Source: DASPWV01 sp046727855 (GTDB lineage: Bacteria > Acidobacteriota > Vicinamibacteria > Vicinamibacterales > UBA2999). Taken from it: DNA of 38,838 bases. The stretch lies in assembly GCA_046727855.1 (NCBI GenBank), contig JBKPDL010000197.1:1-38838 (forward strand), in the 5' to 3' direction. The position numbers were made by a program, and so were the translations under genes. A model generated the notes under the pieces. It ran no database searches, had not been told where the DNA came from, and saw only the letters and a list, made by a program, of their open reading frames with translations. Shown one piece after another: positions 22,870 through 31,401 of this stretch. Position 1 is the first letter of the stretch. Each line of letters begins with the position of its first letter.

Positions 22870-24402
22870 ATGACGCGCGCCCTGTTCATCTGCCTCGTGG
22901 TGTTACTCGCCATCTGCGTCAATGCCCAGTCACCGCCAACGCCGAGCGCGGACTTGATCGCGGACCATGTTGTCGCCGAGTTGAAGACCGCCGGAGTGCC
23001 AGGTGCCGGGATCGCGATCGTGTCCGGCGAAGAGGTCGTGGCGCGCGGATATGGTATTGCAAACACCGAAACGGGCGTGGTATTTCAGCCGCACACCGCC
23101 GTTCATCTCGGATCGCTCACCAAGCTGTTCACCGCACTGGCGGTGACGAGCGCACTCGATGCGCTGAAGCTCCCGCCCGAGACAACTGTCGGTCCGTACG
23201 TGCAAGGCCTGGCGCCCCCCGCCACCGCCGCAACGTTCCATCATCTGTTGTCGCAAACCTCCGGCTTGCGCGACCGCGCCGGAGATTACGGCAGCGATGT
23301 CGAATCGGCGCTGGGCGACAGCGCGCGCGAGCTGAGCGGCGATGATTTTCTGCTGCCGCCGGGCACCGTGTTCTCGTATACGAACCTTGGTTACGCACTG
23401 GCCGGCGCGGCGCTCGAAGGTCTGCGCAAGCGTCCCTATGCGGAAGCGATGCGGACGGAGATCTTCGCACCGCTTGGAATGACGCGCTCGACGTTGCGCC
23501 TGCGCGTTGCCACCGCCGGCGATCACGCCGTTGGTCATCGGCGCGAGAAGGACACCCTCAGCGTTGTGAAGCCGATTGCCAATGACACGCGCATCGGGCC
23601 CGCGGGATACATGTGGTCAACGGCCAGCGACATGTCGCGCGCGTTGTATGCGTTGATGCATAACGGACGCGTGAACGGCAAGCAAGCCTTACCCGCGGCC
23701 GTGATCGAGCGCGTGCTGACGCCGCATACGCCGCTGCCCAACGTGTTTGTTGGCGGGCACTACGGCTACGGGTTGATGATTGCGCGCGACCGTGGCGTGT
23801 TGATCTACGAGCACGGCGGCACGCTGCCGGGGTTCTCGTCGATCCTGCGCTGCGTACCCGAGCGCGGTGTCGGCATCGCGATTCTCAGCAATCTTGACAA
23901 TGCGCCACTCCGCCGCATCGCGCAAACCGTGGTCAGTAAGGCGCTGGCACTCTCGGACGCGCCTCCCCCTGCGCGTAAGGAGACTGTGGTGACGCCGGCG
24001 GAAATGAAGACGTTCTTCGGCAACTATCGCAACCGCGGAACCGCGCAGCTACGCGAGCAGAATGGCAAGGTTGTGCTGATCCTCGACGATGGCCCGCCGA
24101 TGACAGTTAGCCGGTTGGATGCGAATCGCTATCTGGCGCGTCCGACGCCGGCAGCTACGGGCCCAGAGTTCGTGCTGCAACCGGCGCAGGGAAGCACGCC
24201 GGCATATCTCCACTTCGCGTTGTGGGCCTACGCGAAGGACCAGCGCTCAGTGAATGATAGCCACCGAATCGCCGTACTCCGGCAAACTGAATGCAGTTAC
24301 GGTCCGATGACGATAACAACCGGGTTGGACACGAGGCCAATACCGGCCGGATTCACTGCCCGTACTCGCCCCACGTACTCTCCTGGCGGCGCTTCACGAT
24401 AA
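22870..24402 (+). CDS. Exported class C beta-lactamase-fold serine hydrolase
   Basis: I start at ATG 22870, giving a signal peptide (MTRALFICLVVLLAICVNAQ). The 510-residue product has the three active-site motifs of the family: Ser82-Leu-Thr-Lys85 ('HLGSLTKLF'), Tyr170-Thr-Asn172 ('FSYTNLGY') and His315-Gly-Gly317 ('YEHGGTLPGF'). A small C-terminal beta domain follows ('MKTFFGNYRNRGTAQLREQN' onward). Such enzymes act as peptidases, esterases or D-aminopeptidases; true beta-lactamase activity is not implied. The last 35 or so codons ('PMTITTGLDTRPIPAGFTAR' onward) are the antisense of the convergent fibronectin gene and unlikely to be ancestral, so the original stop was probably lost. The gene ends 106 bases inside its neighbour. 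Confidence 0.85.
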   Translation: MTRALFICLVVLLAICVNAQSPPTPSADLIADHVVAELKTAGVPGAGIAIVSGEEVVARGYGIANTETGVVFQPHTAVHLGSLTKLFTALAVTSALDALKLPPETTVGPYVQGLAPPATAATFHHLLSQTSGLRDRAGDYGSDVESALGDSARELSGDDFLLPPGTVFSYTNLGYALAGAALEGLRKRPYAEAMRTEIFAPLGMTRSTLRLRVATAGDHAVGHRREKDTLSVVKPIANDTRIGPAGYMWSTASDMSRALYALMHNGRVNGKQALPAAVIERVLTPHTPLPNVFVGGHYGYGLMIARDRGVLIYEHGGTLPGFSSILRCVPERGVGIAILSNLDNAPLRRIAQTVVSKALALSDAPPPARKETVVTPAEMKTFFGNYRNRGTAQLREQNGKVVLILDDGPPMTVSRLDANRYLARPTPAATGPEFVLQPAQGSTPAYLHFALWAYAKDQRSVNDSHRIAVLRQTECSYGPMTITTGLDTRPIPAGFTARTRPTYSPGGASR

Positions 24403-25178
24403 ATAAACGCGGTTGACAAACTGCCGGTGTCAAACGACATGAGCAACTGTCCTTGTGTGCTGAACACGTCAATGATGTACCGCGATATGGCGTGGCTTGC
24501 CGGTGCCGACCAACTAAGGACAACGTCGCGTCCTGACACGCGTGACGTGAGGCGAACAGGCGCGCCGGGCGTGCCTGACGTGAACTCACCGGTTGCGACG
24601 GCGAGTTCCCGCGAGGGTATGCTTGCGCCGCAGGCGTTGAGAGCGGCAATCCTCAGAAAATAGATCCCAGGTGGTGCTTCCGCGGTCACGCTGGTCGTTG
24701 CCGCAGGAAGTCGGGCGCTCGCGATGTTGGCTTGTCCGGGTGCAGAGCCGACATCCAGTACGTAGTCGGTTGGTCGATCCCCGCCGGCGGGTGACCACGA
24801 GAGGCGTACGGACGATCCGAGGACGTCGGCCGCGAGCTGAGGCGTTCCAGGCGGCTGATGACACGTCGGCGGTGCTCCGGCCGTTCCGCTGACTTCGCTG
24901 GACAGCGGACTCCGTGCACCGCTTGCATCGTAAGCCTGCACTGCAAAGTAGAAGATCGTGCCTGCCGGCAAGCCGACGATTCGAAATCGCGTGACGGCGC
25001 CAACGTCAATCGAGTGGGTGTAATTGCCGGAGGTCAAACCGCCCCACAGAAGATACCCAACCGTGACGCCGTCAGTAGGTGGATCCCATTCGACCGTCAA
25101 GCTCGCCGCACTAACTGGGACCCGACCGGCAATCGTAAGGACGAAGATCAACGCAGCCACCGCCCTGCCGTGTTTCAC
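24297..25178 (-). CDS. Exported protein with three fibronectin type III domains
   Basis: Starting at GTG 25178 gives 293 residues with a signal peptide (KHGRAVAALIFVLTIAGRVP, then VSA). TTG 25196 is the other candidate. Three FN3-like repeats follow: 'LTVEWDPPTDGVTVGYLLWG' with 'GTIFYFAVQAYDASGARSPL'; 'SVRLSWSPAGGDRPTDYVLD' with 'GIYFLRIAALNACG'; and 'DVVLSWSAPASHAISRYIID' with 'EYVGRVRAVNPAGIG'. FN3 domains bind protein or carbohydrate. There is no anchor or sorting signal, so it is probably released. It resembles a shortened version of the upstream five-repeat protein: both begin with the 'WDPPxDGVTxGY' repeat. The 3' end overlaps the convergent hydrolase gene. Confidence 0.85.
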   Translation of the reverse strand: MKHGRAVAALIFVLTIAGRVPVSAASLTVEWDPPTDGVTVGYLLWGGLTSGNYTHSIDVGAVTRFRIVGLPAGTIFYFAVQAYDASGARSPLSSEVSGTAGAPPTCHQPPGTPQLAADVLGSSVRLSWSPAGGDRPTDYVLDVGSAPGQANIASARLPAATTSVTAEAPPGIYFLRIAALNACGASIPSRELAVATGEFTSGTPGAPVRLTSRVSGRDVVLSWSAPASHAISRYIIDVFSTQGQLLMSFDTGSLSTAFIYREAPPGEYVGRVRAVNPAGIGLVSNPVVIVIGP

Positions 25179-25369
25179 GGCCCGGCTCTGGGGCAATGAC
25201 GATGCCGTTCGGCTGGGGCGAACGCCTTAGTGCGATCGCTTAGAATCCGCCAGTTTTCGACATTTCCAGTTCACTGCGTGCGAAAGTCTGCTTAACTGCG
25301 TACTTCTTACCGTGTAGAAACGGCTTGGTACGAGCGCAACGATACCCGTACCATCGCAAATCCCATCTG

Positions 25370-26830
25370 TTATGGCGTCACGGTGATGGTCACCGCATTC
25401 GACGCCTCGCTGACACCTGCCGCGTTGGCCGCCTTCACTCGGACGACATAGCGGCCGGGTGGCACGTCGCCGTGCACGAAAGACGTGGCGAGATTGCCGG
25501 TATCGAGAGTCACGAGAACATTGCCGTGCACGTCGCTCGCCTCGATGACGTAGCGCGCCGGATCGCCGCCGGTCGCCGCAGGTGACCATGTCAACGTCAC
25601 GCTCCGCCCCACGACCATCTCGGTGAGAGCGGCAGGTGCGTCGGGCAGAGCGGGCGGCGGTCCTCCAACGGTCACCGTTGACTCAGGTGCCCAGTGGCTG
25701 GCGCCACATGCGTTCACCGCACTCAAGCGCAACGAATATGTCCCGTTTGGCGCCGGTGTGCTGAGCGACGTGGTGTCAGAACCAAACTGCACCGCCGCAA
25801 TATCGCGCAAGCCGGGCATCGATCCGACATCGAGGACATACCCGCTGGGCGCCTCACCCGGTCCTTGCGACCACATGAGTTGCACCACTGTGCCTGCGGC
25901 GCTCGCGGCAAAGTTCGGCGTGCCGGGTGCCTGTCGACATTCGGCGTTGGTTCCGATCTCGAAGACCGTCTCGTTCGATGCCGCTCCGGCCCCCGCAGCC
26001 CTCATGGCGCGTACACGAACGAAGTACGTCCCGTTCGGAAGTGCCGGGCTCGTAAACGATCGTGCTCCCGTCTGGACCGTACCCAGATCGCTTCGTGAGG
26101 GCCCGGTGCCCGCCTCGATCAAATAGTGGGTGATGCCTGTTGTATTCGATGGTGGATCCCAGGTGAGTCGGACTGTTGATCCGATGATCTCTCTGGCGAG
26201 CCTGCGTGGCGCATCGGCGCCACCCGATCCCGCCACAAGCACTTCGTTGCTCGCATCTCCCGAGCCGTTCCCGTCGACACCGCGGACCCGCACGTAATAC
26301 TGGTTCGAGTTGAGTGGAAGGTCTCCGATGGTGAAGCTCGTCGTCACGCCGGTGGTAAAGCTGCTGACGTCGGTTCGATTGGGCCGAGTACCGAGTTCGA
26401 CGCGGTAGGCAGCGGCCACATCCTCTGACGCCTGCCAGGACAAATCGATGAAGCTGTCGTCGCGAAGGCTCGCCGATAGATTCTTGGGACGGTTCGGCTT
26501 TCTCCTCGATCCGCCACCACCAGCCGTCGGCGTGGTGCCGCTCACTTCGGCGGAGGGCGGACTGAAATCGCCGGCGGCGTTGTAAGCACTGACCGCGAAA
26601 TAGTAGGTAGTTCCGTCGGCCAACGCTGGCACCACGTAGGACGCGACCAATCCGACATCGATCTGTTGAACGTAGGTGCCTGACGAAGTGCCGTAGGAAA
26701 TGACATAACCCGTCGTGACGCCATCGCTCGGGGGATCCCACGCCAGCGTCAATGTCGCTGCGGCTGTCGAGCGCGCAGCGAAGAGTAATAGGCAGACGAC
26801 GAAGGTTGCCGCGAGTCGTTGGTAACTCAC
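25370..26830 (-). CDS. Exported protein with five fibronectin type III domains
   Basis: The 486-residue product has a signal peptide (SYQRLAATFVVCLLLFAARS, then TAA) from a GTG start at 26830. Five FN3-like units follow, each with the 'WDPP/WSP...Y..xxG' strand and a 'xYYFAVSAYN / YYVRVRGVD / YFVRVRAM / YSLRLSAVN / YVVRVKAAN' strand near its end. A 'GGGGSRRKPNRP' linker follows the first. It has no membrane anchor. It shares its first and last units with the next gene, so one probably arose by duplication and deletion. It lies downstream of, and on the same strand as, the receiver-like gene at 26993-27598. A 14-base palindrome lies in the upstream region. Confidence 0.85.
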   Translation of the reverse strand: MSYQRLAATFVVCLLLFAARSTAAATLTLAWDPPSDGVTTGYVISYGTSSGTYVQQIDVGLVASYVVPALADGTTYYFAVSAYNAAGDFSPPSAEVSGTTPTAGGGGSRRKPNRPKNLSASLRDDSFIDLSWQASEDVAAAYRVELGTRPNRTDVSSFTTGVTTSFTIGDLPLNSNQYYVRVRGVDGNGSGDASNEVLVAGSGGADAPRRLAREIIGSTVRLTWDPPSNTTGITHYLIEAGTGPSRSDLGTVQTGARSFTSPALPNGTYFVRVRAMRAAGAGAASNETVFEIGTNAECRQAPGTPNFAASAAGTVVQLMWSQGPGEAPSGYVLDVGSMPGLRDIAAVQFGSDTTSLSTPAPNGTYSLRLSAVNACGASHWAPESTVTVGGPPPALPDAPAALTEMVVGRSVTLTWSPAATGGDPARYVIEASDVHGNVLVTLDTGNLATSFVHGDVPPGRYVVRVKAANAAGVSEASNAVTITVTP

Positions 26831-26946
26831 AGGCGGCAGAACGGCAACCCAGATGCCGACTCAAACTTTCGCCCTTACTAGCCTTTATTCCTTGGAAAAA
26901 CGGCCCAGGTTTCGCTTTCTAACTCGTTGAAATGCAGGGCTTGGGG

Positions 26947-26960
26947 ATCACAATTGTGAT
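26947..26960. promoter_or_regulatory. 14-base perfect palindrome ATCACAATTGTGAT
   Basis: A perfect palindrome lies 117 bases upstream of the five-FN3 gene and 33 bases past the stop of the receiver-like gene, in an AT-rich stretch. It is a plausible operator for the FN3 gene. The half-sites TCACA and TGTGA occur in the opposite order to the CRP consensus, so I do not call it a CRP site. Confidence 0.5.
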
Positions 26961-26992
26961 GGTTAAGCTGCGATTTTGCGGCCGGCTGATCA

Positions 26993-27598
26993 TTAGTCCC
27001 TACGCGCGGCGAACGTCAACAACGTCGCACGGTCACGGCGGCGTTCCGTGGTCCGATTGTTTCCATCGTCTTCCAACAGGAAACGTCGCTCGCCTGTCCG
27101 TCTCTCAAAGGGGGATCTGATCGGATCGACGACTGGATGACGCGCAGGCTCGCGCAGCAGCGTGCGAAACGCAGCGGCGATTAATTCTCTCGAATCGACA
27201 GGCCTCACCACGAACGTTGCCCCCATGGTTTCGGCTTCGCTCTGAAGCACCGAGTCAAGGATGCTCGACAACACGATCGCAGCCATGCTCGGCCGCCGTG
27301 CCTTGCCCTTGAGGACCAGTTGGAGCCCGTTGTATTCCCGCAACCTCAGTTCCGCGACGAGGAGCGTTGGAGGCGATTCGAGAATCCGCGCCTTACCTTG
27401 CGCAAACGATTCCGCGCTGGTGACGCTGAACCCGCACTCGGCGAGCATGTTGACGATCGGCAAGGAGCTGGCGGGTGAGCAGTCCACGACGAGCGCCGGA
27501 ACTGGTGGACGAAGATGAGCCACCCGATCTTGCGCGACGGCGAGGCGCGGCGACGGACGCGATGACTGTCGTCGAACGTTCTCAGGCGGTGGCTGCAT
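26993..27598 (-). CDS. Receiver-like protein with Glu at the phospho-acceptor site (first copy)
   Basis: Taken from ATG 27598 (201 residues). Residues 35-145 have the receiver fold pattern: 'ALVVDCSPASSLPIVNMLAE' for strand 1 and helix 1, then 'PTLLVAELRLREYNGLQL'. The position of the phosphorylated Asp is Glu83 in that block. The acidic pair is reduced to one Asp, and the conserved Lys is Arg ('FVVRPVD'). Glu at this site commonly mimics phosphorylation, so it may be locked active. The C-terminal tail is rich in Arg/Asp ('ERRTGERRF', 'RTTERRRDR'). It is divergent from the AAA+ gene at 28096, which has no receiver of its own, and upstream of the FN3 genes. No DNA-binding domain is seen, so it may act by protein contact. 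Confidence 0.75.
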   Translation of the reverse strand: MQPPPENVRRQSSRPSPRLAVAQDRVAHLRPPVPALVVDCSPASSLPIVNMLAECGFSVTSAESFAQGKARILESPPTLLVAELRLREYNGLQLVLKGKARRPSMAAIVLSSILDSVLQSEAETMGATFVVRPVDSRELIAAAFRTLLREPARHPVVDPIRSPFERRTGERRFLLEDDGNNRTTERRRDRATLLTFAARRD

Positions 27599-28095
27599 GC
27601 GGTGCGCGTTCAATCGCTAGTTTTCCTAACCGTCGACTTTTTTCTGCCCTACCCGTGACTTGCACATTGAACGCACGGCGCGAACAACAGCTCGCGAGGC
27701 GCGTAACGTACCTGTAACTTATTGCGATTACAGCAACTACTAGCGCCTACCCTTTGAAGCCACTCTTGCGTGGGATTGCCGACAGTGCAAGAGACTGGCC
27801 GGATTTGCAGCAACCACCGCGTGTCCTTGCCCGCTCAGCTCCGGAATAATTTGTGCAAACTCATGCTCGGCCCCTGCGCCAAGTGAGGCGTTCGCGTCGC
27901 GGACCGGCGAGGTAATCCGGTGATTTGGGCCGAAAGTCTGAGGTTGGCGTCGTTTTCTCGGTACGACGTCGAACAAATGTCGCCGGAATTTCGACAACTT
28001 TAGTCCGCGTTTTGGGTGACTTCTACTCCTGTGGTGCGCATTCGTGGGCTCGCAGGAATGACGGTAGGCCACCTGGTACGGAGGAATCGCATCTG
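27599..28095. other. 497-base divergent intergenic region
   Basis: It lies between the divergent receiver-like gene and the AAA+ gene, with an AT-rich stretch (27615-27740). CTGTAA (27712-27717) and TTACAG (27728-27733) form a 22-base inverted repeat with a 10-base spacer that could be an operator. No convincing sigma54 GG-N10-GC site, small RNA or small gene was recognised. Confidence 0.45.
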
Positions 28096-29235
28096 ATGAG
28101 CGGGACAAGCACAGTGCACGTAAATCGCGATCTAATTGGCACCAGCCCCGCCATGGTCGAACTGGTGGAGGAAATCGGGCGAGTGGCAAGATCCGACGCC
28201 AAGGTCCTGATTACCGGCGAGAGCGGCGTAGGGAAAGAACTGGTGGCCAACCGCATTCATGCACGGAGCGCGCGTGCCCATCGGCCAATGGGTGCAGTCA
28301 ACTGCGCTGGTTTGTCCGAGACGTTGCTCGAATCAGAACTGTTTGGACACGTCAAAGGCGCGTTCACGGGCGCTTACCGCGACAAGCAGGGCAAGCTCGA
28401 ACTAGCCGATGGCGGCACGATTTTCCTCGACGAAATCGGCGAGATGACGCTGCGGATGCAGAGCCTGCTGCTGCGGTTCATGGAAACCGGCGAACTGCAA
28501 AAAGTCGGAACCGACCGGGTCACAATGCGCGTGAACGTTCGCGTCATCGCGGCAACCAACCGGAACCTTCGCGACATGATCGTGCAGGGACTGTTCCGCG
28601 AAGATCTCTACTATCGCCTGAACGTCATTCATCTGATGGTGCCGGCACTTCGCGAGCGCCGTCAGGATATCCCGGGCCTGATCGATTACTTCCTTGGTCA
28701 GTTCTCCAGGGATAACAGCCGAACTCACAAGGTGCTCTCGCCCGAAGCGGCGGAGAGGCTGACTACGTACTCGTGGCCGGGCAACGTGCGCGAGCTGAGA
28801 AACGTGATTGAGCGGCTCGTCGTGACGGTGCAAGGCGACCTGATCAAGCCTGAACATTTGCCGCTCGACATCCAGATGTATCGCACTGTCGCGGGCCAGC
28901 CGCGCCGCGAACGGCGTCGCACCGTCGCCGACGATCTCATGAAGCGCATCGTCGAGGAAGGCGAATCGTTCTGGACGGCGGTGTATCCGCTTTACATGCG
29001 GCGCGACATTACACGCGCCGATATCCGTAATCTCGTGCGCAAGGGACTCGAAGAGGCGCGTGGCAACTATAAGATCGTCGCTCGCCTGTTCAATATGGAC
29101 GATTCAGAATACAAGCGTTTTTTGAACTTCCTCCGAAAGCATGAGTGCCAGGTGTCGTTCAAAGAGTACCGCAAGCACCGCGACGATCGACGGCCGGGGG
29201 ACGCACAGCCGTCCGAACCGTTCCCGTGGCGTTAG
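28096..29235 (+). CDS. Sigma54-activator-type AAA+ regulator without receiver domain
   Basis: The ATG at 28096 is chosen because ggagg lies 11 bases upstream and the AAA+ domain begins soon after. The 379 residues show Walker A GESGVGKE (41-48), GAFTGA (88-93, needed to contact sigma54), Walker B 'GGTIFLDEIGE' (106-116), 'NVRVIAATN' and the Arg-finger block 'FREDLYYRLNV' (167-177). 'YSWPGNVRELRN' closes the domain. The C-terminus is not the usual Fis helix-turn-helix; it reads 'GNYKIVARLFNMDDSEYKRF' then 'LNFLRKHECQVSF', probably a variant DNA-binding unit. There is no N-terminal signal domain, so control must come from a partner; the divergent receiver-like protein is the obvious candidate (inference). 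Confidence 0.9.
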   Translation: MSGTSTVHVNRDLIGTSPAMVELVEEIGRVARSDAKVLITGESGVGKELVANRIHARSARAHRPMGAVNCAGLSETLLESELFGHVKGAFTGAYRDKQGKLELADGGTIFLDEIGEMTLRMQSLLLRFMETGELQKVGTDRVTMRVNVRVIAATNRNLRDMIVQGLFREDLYYRLNVIHLMVPALRERRQDIPGLIDYFLGQFSRDNSRTHKVLSPEAAERLTTYSWPGNVRELRNVIERLVVTVQGDLIKPEHLPLDIQMYRTVAGQPRRERRRTVADDLMKRIVEEGESFWTAVYPLYMRRDITRADIRNLVRKGLEEARGNYKIVARLFNMDDSEYKRFLNFLRKHECQVSFKEYRKHRDDRRPGDAQPSEPFPWR

Positions 29236-29824
29236 CCAGGCGCCAGCCGAAAGTTCGAGCGAGACGTTCACTCGTGCCGAGCACATTTCACCTCGCCTAA
29301 CCGGCAACCTCAACTTCGGCACAACAGCAGTACGTCCGCGTACGCGCGAGACGATCGAAGTTAGTCTCGTCAAGCTCGATCCATTCGTACAGCGAAAGAT
29401 CCTGGGCGATGTTCATCAGCTTTTCCGCCCCGCGCGGAGTCGAAGGGGCAGTCGCTCATGTTGTTCCCGAGCGGTCATCCGTGAAAAATTCCGCGGCGAG
29501 TCAATTACAAGAATGAGAATGCCCACTGACAAAAGCGTATGCGGGGTGCCTGCCGGTATCCTTTGACGCAGCTTGGCGCGCCTTTTCGCACCGGCGCGGA
29601 TCCAAATCGCCCCAGAAACTCCGCACAGCAGATGACAAAAATGTCACAGCAGAGAAAAAATCGTCGCGTGGATCGAAAAAAGGGATCTTCTCCGATTGAC
29701 TTCCTGCTCGGATCATCTGACAATGCTTGTGCTTCCGATGAGTCCACTAAGTCGCATTAAGACATTCCGTTTGCGTCATTCGAACTTAATTCATGCTACT
29801 TCTGTCATCTATTAGGTCCAACCC
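29236..29824. other. 589-base intergenic region between the two AAA+ genes
   Basis: It is AT-richer than its surroundings, especially 29600-29820. TGACA-AAAA-TGTCA at 29633-29646 is a small perfect inverted repeat. A leftward reading frame at 29297-29416 (39 residues, MNIAQDLSLYEWIELDETNF and so on, ending AEVEVAG, with three Cys in a row) looks partly protein-like but has no recognisable family and a weak ribosome site, so I do not call it. The long untranslated stretch upstream of the second AAA+ gene may hold regulatory RNA. Confidence 0.4.
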
Positions 29825-30943
29825 ATGAGTACCCCCATCACGATGGTTGGCGTCAGTGCCGCGATTCGCGCCGTAGAGGATGAGGTAGATTACGCGGCAC
29901 GTTCCGGCGCGAAGATTCTAATCTCTGGCGAGAGCGGGACCGGTAAGGAGGTAGTTGCGCGTTTGATCCATGCACGCGGTGCGCGCCGCAACGCACCGCT
30001 CGTCGCACTCAATTGTGCAGGGTTGCCCGACACGCTACTCGAGTCTGAGCTGTTTGGACACGTGCGCGGCAGCTTCACCGACGCGCATCGCGACAAGCTC
30101 GGTTGGCTGCAGCGTGCGCACGGCGGCACGATTTTCATGGACGAAGTCGCCGAAATGAGTCTGCGCATGCAGGCGCTCCTGCTTCGCTTTCTCGAGACCG
30201 GTGAGATTCAGCGTGTCGGCTGCGAGCAGCGACAGACGTCGGTGGACGTCCGTGTGATTGCCGCGACGCATCGCCGCTTGATCGATCACGTGGCCGATAG
30301 AACATTCCGTGAGGATCTGTTCTATCGACTCAACGTCGTTCACATTGAGGTACCGCCGCTGCGCGAACGCCGCGAGGACATCTATATCCTCCTGCAGCAT
30401 TTCTTCCGGAATTTTTCCGTCTCGCACGACCTGCCGGTACCGGAAATCAGCACCGAGGCTCTCGCATACCTCACTGAGTATTCCTGGCCCGGCAACGTGC
30501 GTGAGCTGAGAAATCTCGCCGAACGCCTGATTCTGCGCTGTGCAGACGGCGGTGTGCAGGTACAATCGCTTCCCGCAGAGATTCTGCGCGACACGCGCCG
30601 CGCCATAAAGGCGGTCGGTGCGCAGGATGCGGCGTCGACCGCCAGCGCGCAGGCGATGTTCGAGCGCATCGTCAAAGGGCGCGCATCCTTCTGGTCGGAA
30701 GCCTACGAACCGTTCATGGCGCGCGATCTGACGCGCCGCGACCTACGCGAGCTCGTGCGATTGGGGCTGGAGCACACCTACGGCAATTACAAGCTGCTCG
30801 TGACGTCATTCAACATGCCGCCGGAGGATTACAAGAAATTTCTGAACTTCCTGCGGAAATATCAGTGCCACGTGCCGTTCCAGGGATTCAGGATGGCACC
30901 GGCGAAAATGCACAGTCGGCCGGATTACGAGGCGAGCGCCTGA
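29825..30943 (+). CDS. AAA+ regulator of sigma54-activator type with altered GAFTGA loop
   Basis: 372 residues, clearly paralogous to 28096-29235: Walker A GESGTGKE (35-42), Walker B 'GTIFMDEVAE' (101-110), 'VDVRVIAATH', 'FREDLFYRLNV', 'YSWPGNVRELRN', and the same C-terminus ('GNYKLLVTSFNMPPEDYKKF', 'LNFLRKYQCHVPF'). The sigma54-contact loop GAFTGA is GSFTDA (82-87). Replacing the Gly-Ala end with Asp-Ala would normally abolish activation of sigma54 polymerase, so it may act on another target, as TyrR- or PspF-like variants do, or as an antagonist of its paralog. There is no receiver domain. Convergent with the second Glu-substituted receiver at 30964-31401, only 20 bases away. Confidence 0.9.
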   Translation: MSTPITMVGVSAAIRAVEDEVDYAARSGAKILISGESGTGKEVVARLIHARGARRNAPLVALNCAGLPDTLLESELFGHVRGSFTDAHRDKLGWLQRAHGGTIFMDEVAEMSLRMQALLLRFLETGEIQRVGCEQRQTSVDVRVIAATHRRLIDHVADRTFREDLFYRLNVVHIEVPPLRERREDIYILLQHFFRNFSVSHDLPVPEISTEALAYLTEYSWPGNVRELRNLAERLILRCADGGVQVQSLPAEILRDTRRAIKAVGAQDAASTASAQAMFERIVKGRASFWSEAYEPFMARDLTRRDLRELVRLGLEHTYGNYKLLVTSFNMPPEDYKKFLNFLRKYQCHVPFQGFRMAPAKMHSRPDYEASA

Positions 30944-30963
30944 CGCTGTATTTAGTGAAGGAT

Positions 30964-31401
30964 TTAGTGAAGTCGCCCGGTCGTAACGTCAGGTGATCTC
31001 AGTGCGCTGATCGCGGACATTGCCAGGGGGTCATAACCGGCCGGGTGCGATAGTTCAACCAGCCGATTCATCGTGGCAGATAGATGCTCGCCCGACGCTT
31101 CTGTGGGCGACAGCCACATCGCGCCCAGCTGTTCGGCCTCGCCGGCAAACGCAGGATCGCCGACGACGATTGCGGGAATGCCCACCGCCGCAACGCGCAG
31201 CGCGAGATGAAGGCCGTTGTACTCTCCGAGCTTGATTTCGCTAATGAGCAGGTCGGGGTGCTCTCCGTCGAGATGACGTTTCGCCTTGGCGAACGTGGTG
31301 ACAAACGTCGGTTGCCATGCGCCGCTGCACAAGGTGCGCTCCAGCCGCCGCGTTAATTCAGGGGTTGCGGCGACGACAAGCACTGTATGAACATCCGACA
31401 T
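30964..31401 (-). CDS. Receiver-like protein with Glu at the phospho-acceptor site (second copy)
   Basis: I start at ATG 31401, with a 'gagg' about 9 bases upstream; the frame stays open to TTG 31500. The 145 residues open 'SDVHTVLVVAATPELTRRLE'. The block 'PDLLISEIKLGEYNGLHLAL' places Glu55 where the phosphorylated Asp should be. Both residues of the acidic pair are missing (VVAATP), and the conserved Lys is replaced by Ser ('MWLSPTE'). It shares '(L/I)xSE(I/L)(K/R)Lx(E)YNGL' with the copy at 26993, so the pair evolved together. It cannot be phosphorylated in the usual way. It is convergent with the second AAA+ gene, mirroring the first pair. Likely a protein-contact regulator of that ATPase (inference). 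Confidence 0.75.
   Translation of the reverse strand: MSDVHTVLVVAATPELTRRLERTLCSGAWQPTFVTTFAKAKRHLDGEHPDLLISEIKLGEYNGLHLALRVAAVGIPAIVVGDPAFAGEAEQLGAMWLSPTEASGEHLSATMNRLVELSHPAGYDPLAMSAISALRSPDVTTGRLH

Noticed and set aside
28137..28151. Sigma54-like site TGGCACCAGCCCCGC
   Set aside because: Spacing of GG and GC fits, but it lies inside the AAA+ coding sequence at a conserved protein segment, about 40 bases past the start codon.
29539..29760. 73-residue rightward frame upstream of the second AAA+ gene
   Set aside because: Composition is not protein-like overall, there is no family resemblance, and AT-rich regulatory DNA explains it as well.
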